Positions 1 to 6,237 of a stretch of DNA of 7,803 bases are shown piece after piece. Both the position numbers and the translations under genes were made by a program. The stretch spans positions 1-7,803 of the forward strand of contig MVCQ01000177.1 of NCBI GenBank assembly GCA_002059205.1, in the 5' to 3' direction. Within the stretch, counting starts at the first letter, position 1; every line of letters begins with the position of its first letter. The notes under the pieces were generated by a model. It searched no databases, was not told where the DNA came from, and saw only the letters and a list, made by a program, of their open reading frames with translations. This stretch comes from Candidatus Latescibacteria bacterium 4484_107 (GTDB taxonomy: Bacteria > Latescibacterota > 4484-107).

Positions 1-131
1 GCCATGAAACCTTCCCCATTTACTATCATCCCGACGTGCTGCGGGTGATCACGAACGCCGTGCGCTGGGCGGCTCCCGGCGATGGGCCGGTCCCGGTCTT
101 CGGGCATGCCAAACCATTAGAGCACATCTGA
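1..131 (+). CDS. C-terminal end of a ThuA-like (trehalose utilisation family) protein, partial
   Basis: Only the last 42 codons are present; codons begin at base 3 and end with TGA at 129-131. The translation begins HETFPIYYHP, continues DVLRVITNAVRWAAP and ends HAKPLEHI. The pattern of an aromatic/proline segment, a 'HPDV.RVI.NAVRWAAP' helix and a short 'AKPLE' tail is what I know from the end of ThuA-like proteins, which have a glutamine-amidotransferase-like fold and are common in carbohydrate-use clusters of PVC-type bacteria. Their exact reaction is mostly unknown. The next gene starts 7 or 70 bases downstream on the same strand with no terminator between, so the two are probably cotranscribed. 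The family call rests on a short tail and should be treated as likely, not certain. Confidence 0.6.
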   Translation, partial: HETFPIYYHPDVLRVITNAVRWAAPGDGPVPVFGHAKPLEHI

Positions 132-153
132 GGTTTGTATGTGCAATGACGTA

Positions 154-181
154 GTAGGGGCACCATGCATGGTGCCCCTAC
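154..181. repeat. Perfect 28-bp palindrome (REP-like GTAGGGGCAC element)
   Basis: The 14-base arm GTAGGGGCACCATG is followed directly by its exact reverse complement, giving a 28-bp perfect inverted repeat with no spacer. Short palindromes ending in GTAGGGGC/GCCCCTAC are, from general knowledge, widespread intergenic repeats in many bacterial lineages. The element lies between the two candidate start codons of the lyase gene (139 and 202). If transcribed it would fold into a hairpin in the leader just ahead of the Shine-Dalgarno at 191-196. It has no T-tract typical of a terminator immediately after the stem, although TTTTTT follows at 183-188. Confidence 0.85.
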
Positions 182-190
182 ATTTTTTAC

Positions 191-196
191 AGGGGG
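191..196 (+). promoter_or_regulatory. Ribosome binding site favouring the start at 202
   Basis: AGGGGG lies 5 bases before the ATG at 202. This supports 202 as the start of the lyase gene and places the 28-bp palindrome in untranslated leader. A competing site exists: GAGG at 130-133, overlapping the TGA of the upstream gene, is 5 bases before an in-frame ATG at 139. Choosing 139 would add 21 residues, about 9 of them encoded by the palindrome, which is less plausible. Confidence 0.5.
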
Positions 197-201
197 TCCC
201 G

Positions 202-3200
202 ATGCAATCCCGAAAGCAACACCGAACCTTCAGCACGGACGCGGTTCGGAAGACGATCCGGCAGAATCTTGCCACGCACGAATGGGCAAAAAAAATGGCG
301 ACTCAGCATCCGTACGCCGATCTGAACGACGAGAAGGTGTATGCTCTGATGCCCACGGCAAGCATCAAGTGGGTGGGACTGGCCAACGAGTTGGCGGGCT
401 GTCCGGTCCACGGGACGGAGATCAAGGCCAAAGGCCCCGACCCCAGGTATTGCTGGGTGATTGATCCGGTGAACCACCCCTACAAGCTGAAATGCTCGGT
501 GGAGGGAGAGTTCTACCCGTCGAATGATTTTGGGTCCGGCGACCGGACGAGCGGGGATTTTCCCGATGACGGCACGGGCTATGTGCAAAACGGACAGCGC
601 TACTACTTTTTGGGCGAATATTGCCATCGGGCATATATTATGTATATCGTACCGGGGATGGTCGCATTGGCCCAGATGTATGAGCAGACCGGCGATCTCG
701 AATACGCCCGCAAGGCCGCGCTGATCCTCTACCGAATCGCGGAGGAATACCCCAATTCGACCGACCGGCGGGATCGTTGTTTCGACGGCTCCTACGGCGT
801 TTATTCCGGGATGCTCAGCGACCGAATCTGGTCCTCGGAGGCGCTTCGCAAGCATGCCATCGTGTACGATACTATTTTCGATGCGCTGGACGAGGATCCG
901 GGGATCGTGGACTTCATTCGCCGGCGCAATCCGGAGATCGCCTCGGCGGAGGCATACCGGGCTTACATCGAGGAACATCTCCTGCTGCCCGGCATTCAGG
1001 CCCATTTCGACCGCGTGGTCAGCCCCAATATCGGCACGGTGCAAAAAGCGCTCACCACCGTCGCCTCCGTGCTGGATGACTTCTCCGACCGGCATCCCAA
1101 TTCCTTAGACATCATCCGCTGGCTTTATGAGAAGGCCCCCGGCCCGGAGCGATATTTTTTCGCTAACGTCATCCACAAGGACGGGTCCAGCTTCGAAAGC
1201 CCCTCGTACGACGCCCATTGCCGCAGCGAAATTCTCGAAGCGGGAGTGATCATGGAGCGTCTGCGTCTCCGGCATCCGGACGAGTTGCCGGAGAAAAAAT
1301 TTCCCGATTTCCTGCATCATCCGAGACTCAGGGAGTTTATCAACCACTATGCCGCGATGATCTGTCTAAATCGCTTTCCCATCCGGATTGCCGATACCGG
1401 CGGAAGTCCGGGCACGCCGAAGAGCCATTGGAAAATCACGCATAATATGGTGTCGAAGGAGCTCATGGATCGCGCGTATCGGGAGTTTGGAGATCCGTCC
1501 TGTGCGCCTGCATTGATCGAACCGGACGGCTCTGTGTTTCACGCGCTCGACCGGGAGCCGATGGACGAGCAGATCCGGGCCGACGCGGAAACTGTTCTCG
1601 CTCATATGGAGAAAACAAGCGAGATTCGGGACGGATACAAAGCCGCGATTCTGAGGAGAGGCCGAGGCGAGCATCGGGGAGTGGTGACGCTGTTTTACGG
1701 CGCGCCACGCACGCACGCGCACAACGATCCGTTGAACCTGAGCCTGTTTGCGCGCGGAGAGGATTTGATGCCTGAGTTAGGCTACCCGATGTCGTGGAAG
1801 CTCGGAGCTGCGTGGGAGTCGAATATCTTCGGGCACAATACGGCGATTGTGGATCGCAAGGACCCGGAGCGGCACCACCACTGGGGATGCAAGTTGGATG
1901 TTGGGATGGCGCACGCGTTCGTGGATGCGGGACCGGTGCAATTGGTGGACCTCGAGCAGGAGCCCTACCGGATCACCTCGCACCGAGCGGACGATGACTT
2001 GGAGGAGCAGCCATCCTATCACCGTCCCACCGACGGTCGCCCGACTCCGCAGGTAGATGTGTATCGGCGCTTCGTCATGCTCGTGGACGTTTCAAAGGAG
2101 GATTTCTACGTGGTGGATGTGTTCCGGCTCCGGGGCGGAATCGAGCACCACCTGGCGATCCACGGGCCGCAGGGACGCGCCTCGCTTTCTGGGGTTCGAC
2201 TCAAAAAACAGTCCGGCGGCACGCTGGGCGATCCGACTGGCCATTATGGGAAACCCTACGTAGATGATCTCGGCGAAAGCGCGCTGGACCCGTTTTCAAT
2301 GATCACCAACGTCTCACGCGGGCTGTTAGATGGACCCGCGAGCATCACCTATTCGACCGACAGCGCGGGCGTGCGTTTCATCACGTTGCCGGAGGAGGGC
2401 ACGTTGCTCGAGGCGGGAGACGGCCGTCCCCCGGCCAACCCGGAGCAATACAAGCTCAAAATGGCCTACCTCTCGCGGAAAGGGGACGAATCGCTTTCCA
2501 ACACCTTCGTGCTGCGGACGGAGGAGAACCGGCTCTCCAGCCAGTTCGTTACCGTCATCGAGCCGCGCGGCTCCAAGGCGGTGATAACGAGCGCCCAACG
2601 CCTTGAGGCGAAAACGGACGCGAAGGGCGAAGTGCAAAATGCAAAATGCAAAATGCAAAATGCAAAATCCGAAGACGGTGCGTTCGAGCCGGTTTGTATC
2701 CAGGTGAAGCGCAAAGGCGGAACCGAGCTGATCGTTATGCAGCCGGGGTACTCCGCACGGGTGGTCGAAGCGGAAGGATTTTCCACGGACGCAGCATACG
2801 CGGTGGCCACTTCATCCGCCGGGCGTCCGAACCGTGTGGTGCTCTTCGGAGGCACGTTCGCGCGGATCGGGGACTTTTCACTCAAACTGAACGCCGCAAT
2901 CCTTCGGGGTAAAATTAGTGCGGTGGATCGCGCGCGGCGCACGGTGCGGATCGAGGGATTTCCAGATAAATTGAATCTTGCGGGCCAGCGCATCCGTTTC
3001 CACAACCGGCGGCACAGCGCGATGTACACGATTGTTTCCGCTCAGGCTTTGGCGGACGGCGCGTGGAAATTGACACTCGACTTCGACTCGTGCATCGGCG
3101 CAGGGAAAGTCACCGGAGTGGCAGACGGCATTCTGAAAAGCTGCGGCCAGATGGTCTTCGCCGGTCTCGTGCCTAAAGGCGACGGAACCTTTGTGGATCG

Positions 3201-3507
3201 CTACTCCGAGTACGTCGGGGCCACGGTGGAGAATGCTTCCGGAGGAGGCGCTTTCGCGATCCGGGGCATCACCGGTATCATCGCCTATTACAACCAGCCG
3301 CACGATGTCCACATAGACCGGGAGGCGCATCCGGAGGCGAACGAAGCAACGCTCAGAGTCTCCTATCCCGAGGGGAGCGAATTCTTTGTGTACGACTACG
3401 GAGTCGGCGATGAGGCCGAGGTTTTGAATTGGGCGACGGCGACCAAGTCCGGGGATTCGTGGGAGGTTCGATCCGTGGGGGAAGGCTGTCGAGTTTCAAT
3501 CGGTTGA
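202..3507 (+). CDS. Heparinase II/III family protein, probable polysaccharide lyase (1,101 aa)
   Basis: Probable lyase acting on uronic-acid-containing polysaccharide by beta-elimination; the substrate cannot be read from sequence. Layout from the 202 start: an N-terminal helical region, roughly residues 1-440, includes the DGSSFESPSYDAHC segment (Tyr336, His339) and RIADTGGS (394-402). A heparinase II/III beta-sandwich starts near 480 with HAHNDPLNLSLFARG (His505, His507, Asp509) and GHNTAIVD (His545, Asn546). A further beta-rich C-terminal part of about 300 residues has no function I recognise. These motifs fit the family pattern with catalytic Tyr and His. No signal peptide or membrane segment is visible from either start, so export is not supported. 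The protein is longer than typical PL12/PL15 lyases (about 650-780 aa). It lies behind a ThuA-like gene, suggesting a catabolic operon, and ends at a strong terminator. An in-frame alternative start at 139 would give 1,122 aa. A 7-bp tandem repeat interrupts the coding region at 2633-2667. Confidence 0.82.
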   Translation: MQSRKQHRTFSTDAVRKTIRQNLATHEWAKKMATQHPYADLNDEKVYALMPTASIKWVGLANELAGCPVHGTEIKAKGPDPRYCWVIDPVNHPYKLKCSVEGEFYPSNDFGSGDRTSGDFPDDGTGYVQNGQRYYFLGEYCHRAYIMYIVPGMVALAQMYEQTGDLEYARKAALILYRIAEEYPNSTDRRDRCFDGSYGVYSGMLSDRIWSSEALRKHAIVYDTIFDALDEDPGIVDFIRRRNPEIASAEAYRAYIEEHLLLPGIQAHFDRVVSPNIGTVQKALTTVASVLDDFSDRHPNSLDIIRWLYEKAPGPERYFFANVIHKDGSSFESPSYDAHCRSEILEAGVIMERLRLRHPDELPEKKFPDFLHHPRLREFINHYAAMICLNRFPIRIADTGGSPGTPKSHWKITHNMVSKELMDRAYREFGDPSCAPALIEPDGSVFHALDREPMDEQIRADAETVLAHMEKTSEIRDGYKAAILRRGRGEHRGVVTLFYGAPRTHAHNDPLNLSLFARGEDLMPELGYPMSWKLGAAWESNIFGHNTAIVDRKDPERHHHWGCKLDVGMAHAFVDAGPVQLVDLEQEPYRITSHRADDDLEEQPSYHRPTDGRPTPQVDVYRRFVMLVDVSKEDFYVVDVFRLRGGIEHHLAIHGPQGRASLSGVRLKKQSGGTLGDPTGHYGKPYVDDLGESALDPFSMITNVSRGLLDGPASITYSTDSAGVRFITLPEEGTLLEAGDGRPPANPEQYKLKMAYLSRKGDESLSNTFVLRTEENRLSSQFVTVIEPRGSKAVITSAQRLEAKTDAKGEVQNAKCKMQNAKSEDGAFEPVCIQVKRKGGTELIVMQPGYSARVVEAEGFSTDAAYAVATSSAGRPNRVVLFGGTFARIGDFSLKLNAAILRGKISAVDRARRTVRIEGFPDKLNLAGQRIRFHNRRHSAMYTIVSAQALADGAWKLTLDFDSCIGAGKVTGVADGILKSCGQMVFAGLVPKGDGTFVDRYSEYVGATVENASGGGAFAIRGITGIIAYYNQPHDVHIDREAHPEANEATLRVSYPEGSEFFVYDYGVGDEAEVLNWATATKSGDSWEVRSVGEGCRVSIG
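2633..2667 (+). repeat. TGCAAAA x5 tandem repeat inside the lyase gene
   Basis: Five exact copies of the heptamer TGCAAAA run without interruption. They encode QNAKCKMQNAK around residues 811-822, a lysine/asparagine-rich stretch unlike the flanking beta-rich sequence. The unit is not a multiple of three, so gain or loss of one copy would shift the frame and truncate the last roughly 280 residues. The same heptamer array is, in my experience, more often intergenic in PVC-like genomes, so it may be an invading or slippage-derived repeat tolerated in a linker between domains. Confidence 0.9.
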
Positions 3508-3521
3508 TTTCCGGATCGTGC

Positions 3522-3565
3522 ATAAAAAGGCCCTCCTGCGTAATCCCACAGAAGGGCCTTTTTAT
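3522..3565 (+). terminator. Intrinsic terminator after the lyase gene, probably bidirectional
   Basis: ATAAAAAGGCCCTCCTG (3522-3538) pairs with CAGAAGGGCCTTTTTAT (3549-3565) through 17 positions with a single C/A mismatch; the loop is 10 bases. The stem ends in a T5 run on the plus strand and, because of the A5 on the left arm, in a T5 run on the minus strand as well. It begins 15 bases after the lyase stop codon. Confidence 0.9.
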
Positions 3566-3567
3566 TA

Positions 3568-3580
3568 CCACCGCAGAGAC
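3568..3580. repeat. Fragment of the CACCGCrGAGAC dispersed repeat
   Basis: CACCGCAGAGAC here matches, with one base difference, the reverse complement of the start of the longer copy at 5938-5974 (CACCGCGGAGAC). It directly follows the terminator and appears to be a truncated copy. Repeats of this type are common between genes in several uncultured bacterial lineages and often give false small proteins. Confidence 0.5.
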
Positions 3581-3601
3581 CATAAAGCTCAAGAGCAATG
3601 G

Positions 3602-3633
3602 GACACGGATTTCACGGATGAACACGGATAAAA
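3602..3633. repeat. Degenerate CACGGAT tandem repeat
   Basis: Three copies of CACGGAT occur at 3604-3610, 3613-3619 and 3623-3629, with irregular spacers of 2 and 3 bases, followed by AAAAAC. This resembles the 'CACGGATGAACACGGATAAAA' class of dispersed repeats found in many environmental bacterial genomes. It has no coding potential of its own. Confidence 0.65.
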
Positions 3634-3695
3634 ACAATGTCCCCCGGAACCGGGATTTCGCCTGCGTTTAACCCAACTTATTGTTTTTTAGTTAC

Positions 3696-4019
3696 TTACG
3701 TGTCAAATATCTTACAGAGCAAAAATGTTTCTGCTCCCTCTCGTTTGATCCAAAACCAGCGCAATGACAATTTGACGGCAATCGGTTCGTTTCTCTTTCT
3801 GGTTTTTATTGAACTGCGCTTTCGGATTGCTTGGGCATGATCCCTCAAAATAGGTGTTTGTCAAATCGTATAAACACTTTTCCGTTCTCTTTTGAAACAG
3901 GAAGATGCGTTCCGAGAGAGACGATGAGCCGCTGAGAAACCTTATCGCCCTGACGAATATTTACAACCAGTTGCAGGACAGGGAGTTTTGTTTTTTTGAT
4001 TTTTTTCTCTGAGGAACAT
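3696..4019 (-). pseudogene. Relic of an IS1634-like DDE transposase (frameshifted and internally deleted)
   Basis: Three frames on the minus strand give consecutive pieces of one transposase. The ATG at 4019 opens MFLREKN in one frame. After a poly-A run (about 3984-4004) a second frame gives KLPVLQLVVNIRQGDKVSQR and then LIVSLG, the usual IS1634-type N-terminus, ending in a stop at 3845-3847. A third reading from 3870 gives YDLTNTYFEG, then KRTDCRQIVIALVLDQ. A last frame (3740-3696) gives EGAETFLLCKIFD before a stop. YDLTNTYFEG is the region of the first catalytic Asp and normally lies well over 100 residues after SLG, so the middle of the protein is missing. The C-terminal half with the later catalytic residues is absent too. 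No terminal inverted repeats were identified. The gene cannot make an active transposase. The family call comes from motif memory; the pseudogene status is directly visible. Confidence 0.75.
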
Positions 4020-4050
4020 GGCTTTGGCCCTTTCTGAAGGAGTAGGGTCA

Positions 4051-4079
4051 AAGATACGAAATAGGATTGAGGATGTCAA
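4051..4079 (-). promoter_or_regulatory. Sigma-70-like promoter upstream of the transposase relic
   Basis: On the minus strand, TTGACA (4079-4074), a 17-base spacer, and TATCTT (4056-4051) precede the transposase ATG at 4019 by 31 bases. The -35 is perfect and the -10 matches 4 of 6. Its position suggests it was the transposase promoter. It points toward the tail of the lyase unit, whose terminator at 3522-3565 would stop it. Confidence 0.5.
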
Positions 4080-4196
4080 GAAAAAATACAGCTTAGAGAC
4101 ATTTCACAGGCACTACATCGAGTCCTCCAAAATACATCATAAAGAAAACGGCAAACCTGCAAAATTCATGAGGTGGAGCAACAGGCCCCATCGTTC
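4080..4196. other. Intergenic stretch between transposase relic and guaA, nothing identified
   Basis: An open frame runs here on the plus strand from 4018 (MALALSEGVGSKIRNRIEDV...) into the guaA tail, but it has no recognisable family, no good ribosome site, and starts inside the relic. A weak hairpin (TGGAGC 4174-4179 with GCCCCA 4185-4190, one G-T pair) follows the guaA stop on the minus strand without a convincing T-tract. Insertion-sequence ends may lie here but I could not define them. Confidence 0.4.
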
Positions 4197-5821
4197 TTAT
4201 TCCCACTCAATGGTCCCGGGGGGCTTGTGCGTGACGTCGTAGAAGACCGCCTCGATCCCGGGAAGCGCGGAGATGTTGTCCGCCATCTTCAGGGCTACGT
4301 CCATCGGAATCTCGGAGAAACGGGCCGTCATCGCCTCCCTGGAAACGACCGGACGCAGCACGATGCTTTCCTTCTCGCCATCCGGGGAAAGCGGGATCAA
4401 GACCACGGGCATCTGCCAGATCGTATCCATCAGACTGTGTTCTTCGAGAGCATGCATCGCGATGGCGTCGCCTTCGCGCAACAGGTCCAGCCGTTCCTTC
4501 GTCAGATGGCAGGATTTGACAAATAGCGGAGGAAGCGTGTCCGGTCGAAGCAGGAAGACCGCACGATTGATTTGGGGAATCCGATTGGTGATCTCCGTGG
4601 ATACGCTTTCCAGCGTGCGCCAATCCGTCGTTCCGATCAAGGCGACCGGATGCGCGTACGTGCGGAAATCGCCCTGAACGCCCACGCTTTTGATGGGAAG
4701 GATCCGGGCGTCCAGTCCCGCTTTTCGGGCGATCTCTTGCGCGGCCGCCTCCGCGCTTCGCTCCGCCTCGCCAAGCGACTCAGAACCGTCCGAACACAGC
4801 GCGCGCACGCCCAAGCCCGGTCCGGGGAACGGATGTCGCCATACCAGCGATTTGGGAATCCCCAATCGCTCTCCGACCTCGCGCACTTCGTCCTTGTAAA
4901 GCTGAGACAGCGGCTCGATGACCTTGCCCTGGGCGATCAACTCCTCCACCAGCGCCACCCGATTGTGGTGCGTCTTGATCACCGCCGCGTTCTTCGTGCC
5001 TCCGGACTCGATCGTGTCCGGATAGATTGTGCCCTGCCCTAAGATCCATTGCTCCGGATCCAGCCCAAGCTGCTCCATCGCCCTGTCCCGCACCTCGATG
5101 AACTGGGTTCCGATGATCCGGCGTTTCTCTTCGGGATGCACCACGCCCCTGAGTGCGGACAGAAAATCCGGGAGAGGAACACGTTCCGGTCGCCCATCCG
5201 ATCCCGGATGGCTTGCAGGGAAGACTCGATGTAATTCCCCATCGTCCAGTTTCGCTCGCAGCCGCACAGGGTCACGAAGTTCTCCAGCATCCGCATCCCT
5301 TTGGGCGTATGCGTCACCTCCGGATGAAATTGGAGTCCGTACAGATTCCGTTCGGGATCGCCCATCGCCGCGATGGGACAGGAGACGGTGCTTCCAGTCA
5401 CCCGAAATCCCGGCGGCGCCTGGGCCACGTAATCCCCGTGGCTCATCCACACCGTCTCCGAGTCCTCCAATCCCTCAAGAATGCCCGTTTTTTCCCGAAT
5501 CTCCAGCTGCGCCGTGCCGTATTCCTTCGTCCGCCCCGGCCGAACCTCGCCTCCGAGCCGCTGAGCCATCAGGTGGTGTCCGTAGCAGAGGCCCAACACC
5601 GGCATGCTTAGGTCAAAAAGGTTTGGATTAAACGAGGGCTGATCCGCATCGTACACGCTCGACGGCCCTCCGGAGAGGATCAATCCCTTGAAAGTCCGAA
5701 GCCGGTCCGAGTCGCTGTCCGGAGATACGATCTCGGAATACACCCGCAGCCGCCGTATCCGATTGGCAATCAGATGCGTGTATTGCCCGCCGAAATCCAG
5801 TACACCTATGGTATCCTGCAT
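4197..5821 (-). pseudogene. guaA: GMP synthase (glutamine-hydrolysing), disrupted by loss of the PP-loop region
   Basis: GuaA converts XMP, ATP and glutamine to GMP. The ATG at 5821 has AAGGAG 8 bases upstream. Frame 1 (residues 1-216) is a complete glutamine amidotransferase domain: LDFGGQYTHLIANRIR at the start, Cys79 in GLCYGHH, and His166/Glu168 in GLQFHPEV. It runs to MGDRNVFL. There the frame changes, and a second frame carries on from DFLSALRGVVHPEEKRR through LGQGTIYPD, THHN, RHPFPGPGLGVR and SVGVQGD to KPPGTIEWE at the TAA (4199-4197). In intact GuaA, about 60 residues lie between 'VFL' and 'FLSAL', including SGGVDS, the ATP-binding PP-loop. They are absent here, at about 5169-5176. 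With them the protein would be about 600 aa, a long form with an extended C-terminal part. The flanks are otherwise undecayed, so this is either a recent deletion or an assembly or sequence error. Confidence 0.85.
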
Positions 5822-5829
5822 GCGATTTT

Positions 5830-5835
5830 CTCCTT
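5830..5835 (-). promoter_or_regulatory. guaA ribosome binding site
   Basis: AAGGAG on the minus strand, 8 bases before the ATG (5821-5819), is a near-perfect Shine-Dalgarno sequence. It fixes the guaA start, which also matches the usual beginning of the amidotransferase domain. Confidence 0.75.
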
Positions 5836-5856
5836 GTTATCCTCAACGGAAAAGAA

Positions 5857-5882
5857 AGTGAGAAAGCTTGACAGTGAGAAAG
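5857..5882. repeat. Direct repeat AGTGAGAAAG x2 in the guaA leader
   Basis: AGTGAGAAAG occurs at 5857-5866 and 5873-5882, a 16-base period, with a further partial copy AGTGAGGG at 5881-5888. This low-complexity purine-rich array lies 22-48 bases upstream of the guaA ribosome binding site region. It looks like a simple-sequence repeat; no function is evident. Confidence 0.6.
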
Positions 5883-5937
5883 TGAGGGCACAAGGGAGTC
5901 ACACCGTCCTTGCGGTTGGTTCAAGAATCCTGCCTGT

Positions 5938-5974
5938 GGGTTTTCTCCGCGTCCTCTGCGTCTCCGCGGTGAAA
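5938..5974. repeat. Dispersed repeat (CTCCGCGTCCTCTGCG type) in the guaA leader
   Basis: GGGTTTTCTCCGCGTCC, then TCTGCGTCTCCGCGGTGAAA, forms the familiar repeat whose reverse complement begins CACCGCGGAGACGCAG. A truncated relative occurs at 3568-3580. Its frames give the 'RGDAEDAEKTH' peptide often misannotated as protein. It sits inside the predicted guaA 5' leader (about 6002 to 5822). Confidence 0.65.
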
Positions 5975-6008
5975 TTGCCGTTTGATTTCGCTTCCCGTCC
6001 ACGCATCC

Positions 6009-6037
6009 AATATACCAAAGTGTGTCCCGATTGTCAA
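6009..6037 (-). promoter_or_regulatory. guaA promoter
   Basis: On the minus strand, TTGACA (6037-6032), a 17-base spacer and TATATT (6014-6009) form a near-consensus sigma-70 promoter. Transcription would start near 6002, giving a leader of about 180 bases before the guaA ATG. No purine-riboswitch core was recognised in that leader. Confidence 0.7.
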
Positions 6038-6065
6038 AGGGAAAATGCGGCGCGTGTTATTTCGG

Positions 6066-6079
6066 GACGGAAAACCGTC
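6066..6079. promoter_or_regulatory. Inverted repeat GACGG-N4-CCGTC between the two -35 boxes, candidate operator
   Basis: GACGG (6066-6070), AAAA, CCGTC (6075-6079) lies almost midway between the -35 boxes of the divergent guaA and purA promoters (6037 and 6098). Its position suits a regulator acting on both genes. Arms of 5 bases are short and could occur by chance. It does not match the E. coli PurR site in detail. Confidence 0.3.
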
Positions 6080-6097
6080 TTCGCCTCCACTTTCCAC

Positions 6098-6126
6098 TTG
6101 ACAAAGTTCGCGACTTATCGTATTAT
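6098..6126 (+). promoter_or_regulatory. purA promoter
   Basis: TTGACA (6098-6103), a 17-base spacer and TATTAT (6121-6126; 5 of 6 consensus bases) form a strong sigma-70 promoter. Expected start of transcription is near 6133, leaving about 196 bases of leader before the purA ATG. It is back-to-back with the guaA promoter. Confidence 0.75.
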
Positions 6127-6135
6127 TCGGTGTAC

Positions 6136-6162
6136 CTTCGGACGGGCGTCCGGAGTTTTTTT
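6136..6162 (+). terminator. Terminator-like hairpin plus T7 at the start of the purA leader
   Basis: CTTCGGAC (6136-6143) pairs with GTCCGGAG (6148-6155), with one G-T pair and the 4-base loop GGGC, followed at once by TTTTTTT (6156-6162). It has the shape of an intrinsic terminator but begins only about 3 bases after the predicted purA transcription start. No plus-strand gene lies upstream that it could end. It may be an attenuator, a source of a tiny RNA, or a 5' protective hairpin. Confidence 0.5.
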
Positions 6163-6170
6163 GTGACGCG

Positions 6171-6220
6171 GTGCGGATTTTCCTCAACGCTTGTTTTTGT
6201 CTCACGCGAATCGTCCGCAC
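6171..6220 (+). other. Possible stem-loop in the purA leader
   Basis: GTGCGGA (6171-6177) is exactly complementary to TCCGCAC (6214-6220), with a 36-base loop. The right arm includes CGTCCG (6212-6217), which could instead pair with CGGACG (6139-6144) in the upstream terminator-like hairpin. Seven base pairs over such a loop is weak evidence. Confidence 0.25.
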
Positions 6221-6237
6221 GTATTTGGATATTGTTT

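Noticed and set aside
187..1095. Minus-strand open frame of 302 codons opposite the lyase N-terminus
   Set aside because: It is a shadow of the GC-rich lyase coding sequence; it has no family motifs and no sensible ribosome site.
3637..3840. Plus-strand small frame MSPGTGISPAFNPTYC...
   Set aside because: It starts in repeat sequence, has no ribosome site, and runs opposite the transposase relic.
4174..4190. guaA terminator on the minus strand
   Set aside because: The stem is only 6 bp with a G-T pair and no following T-run; not strong enough to call.
4018..4242. Plus-strand small frame of 74 codons (MALALSEGVGSK...)
   Set aside because: It starts inside the relic, runs into the guaA tail, lacks a good ribosome site and matches no family I know.
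4197..5821. Split GMP synthetase made of two separate subunits (archaeal-type GuaAa plus GuaAb)
   Set aside because: The second part has no start codon of its own near the junction and lacks the SGGVDS loop, so it could not be a functional ATP-pyrophosphatase subunit.
5822..6002. Purine or other riboswitch in the guaA leader
   Set aside because: I could not find a conserved riboswitch core; the leader is largely repeat sequence.
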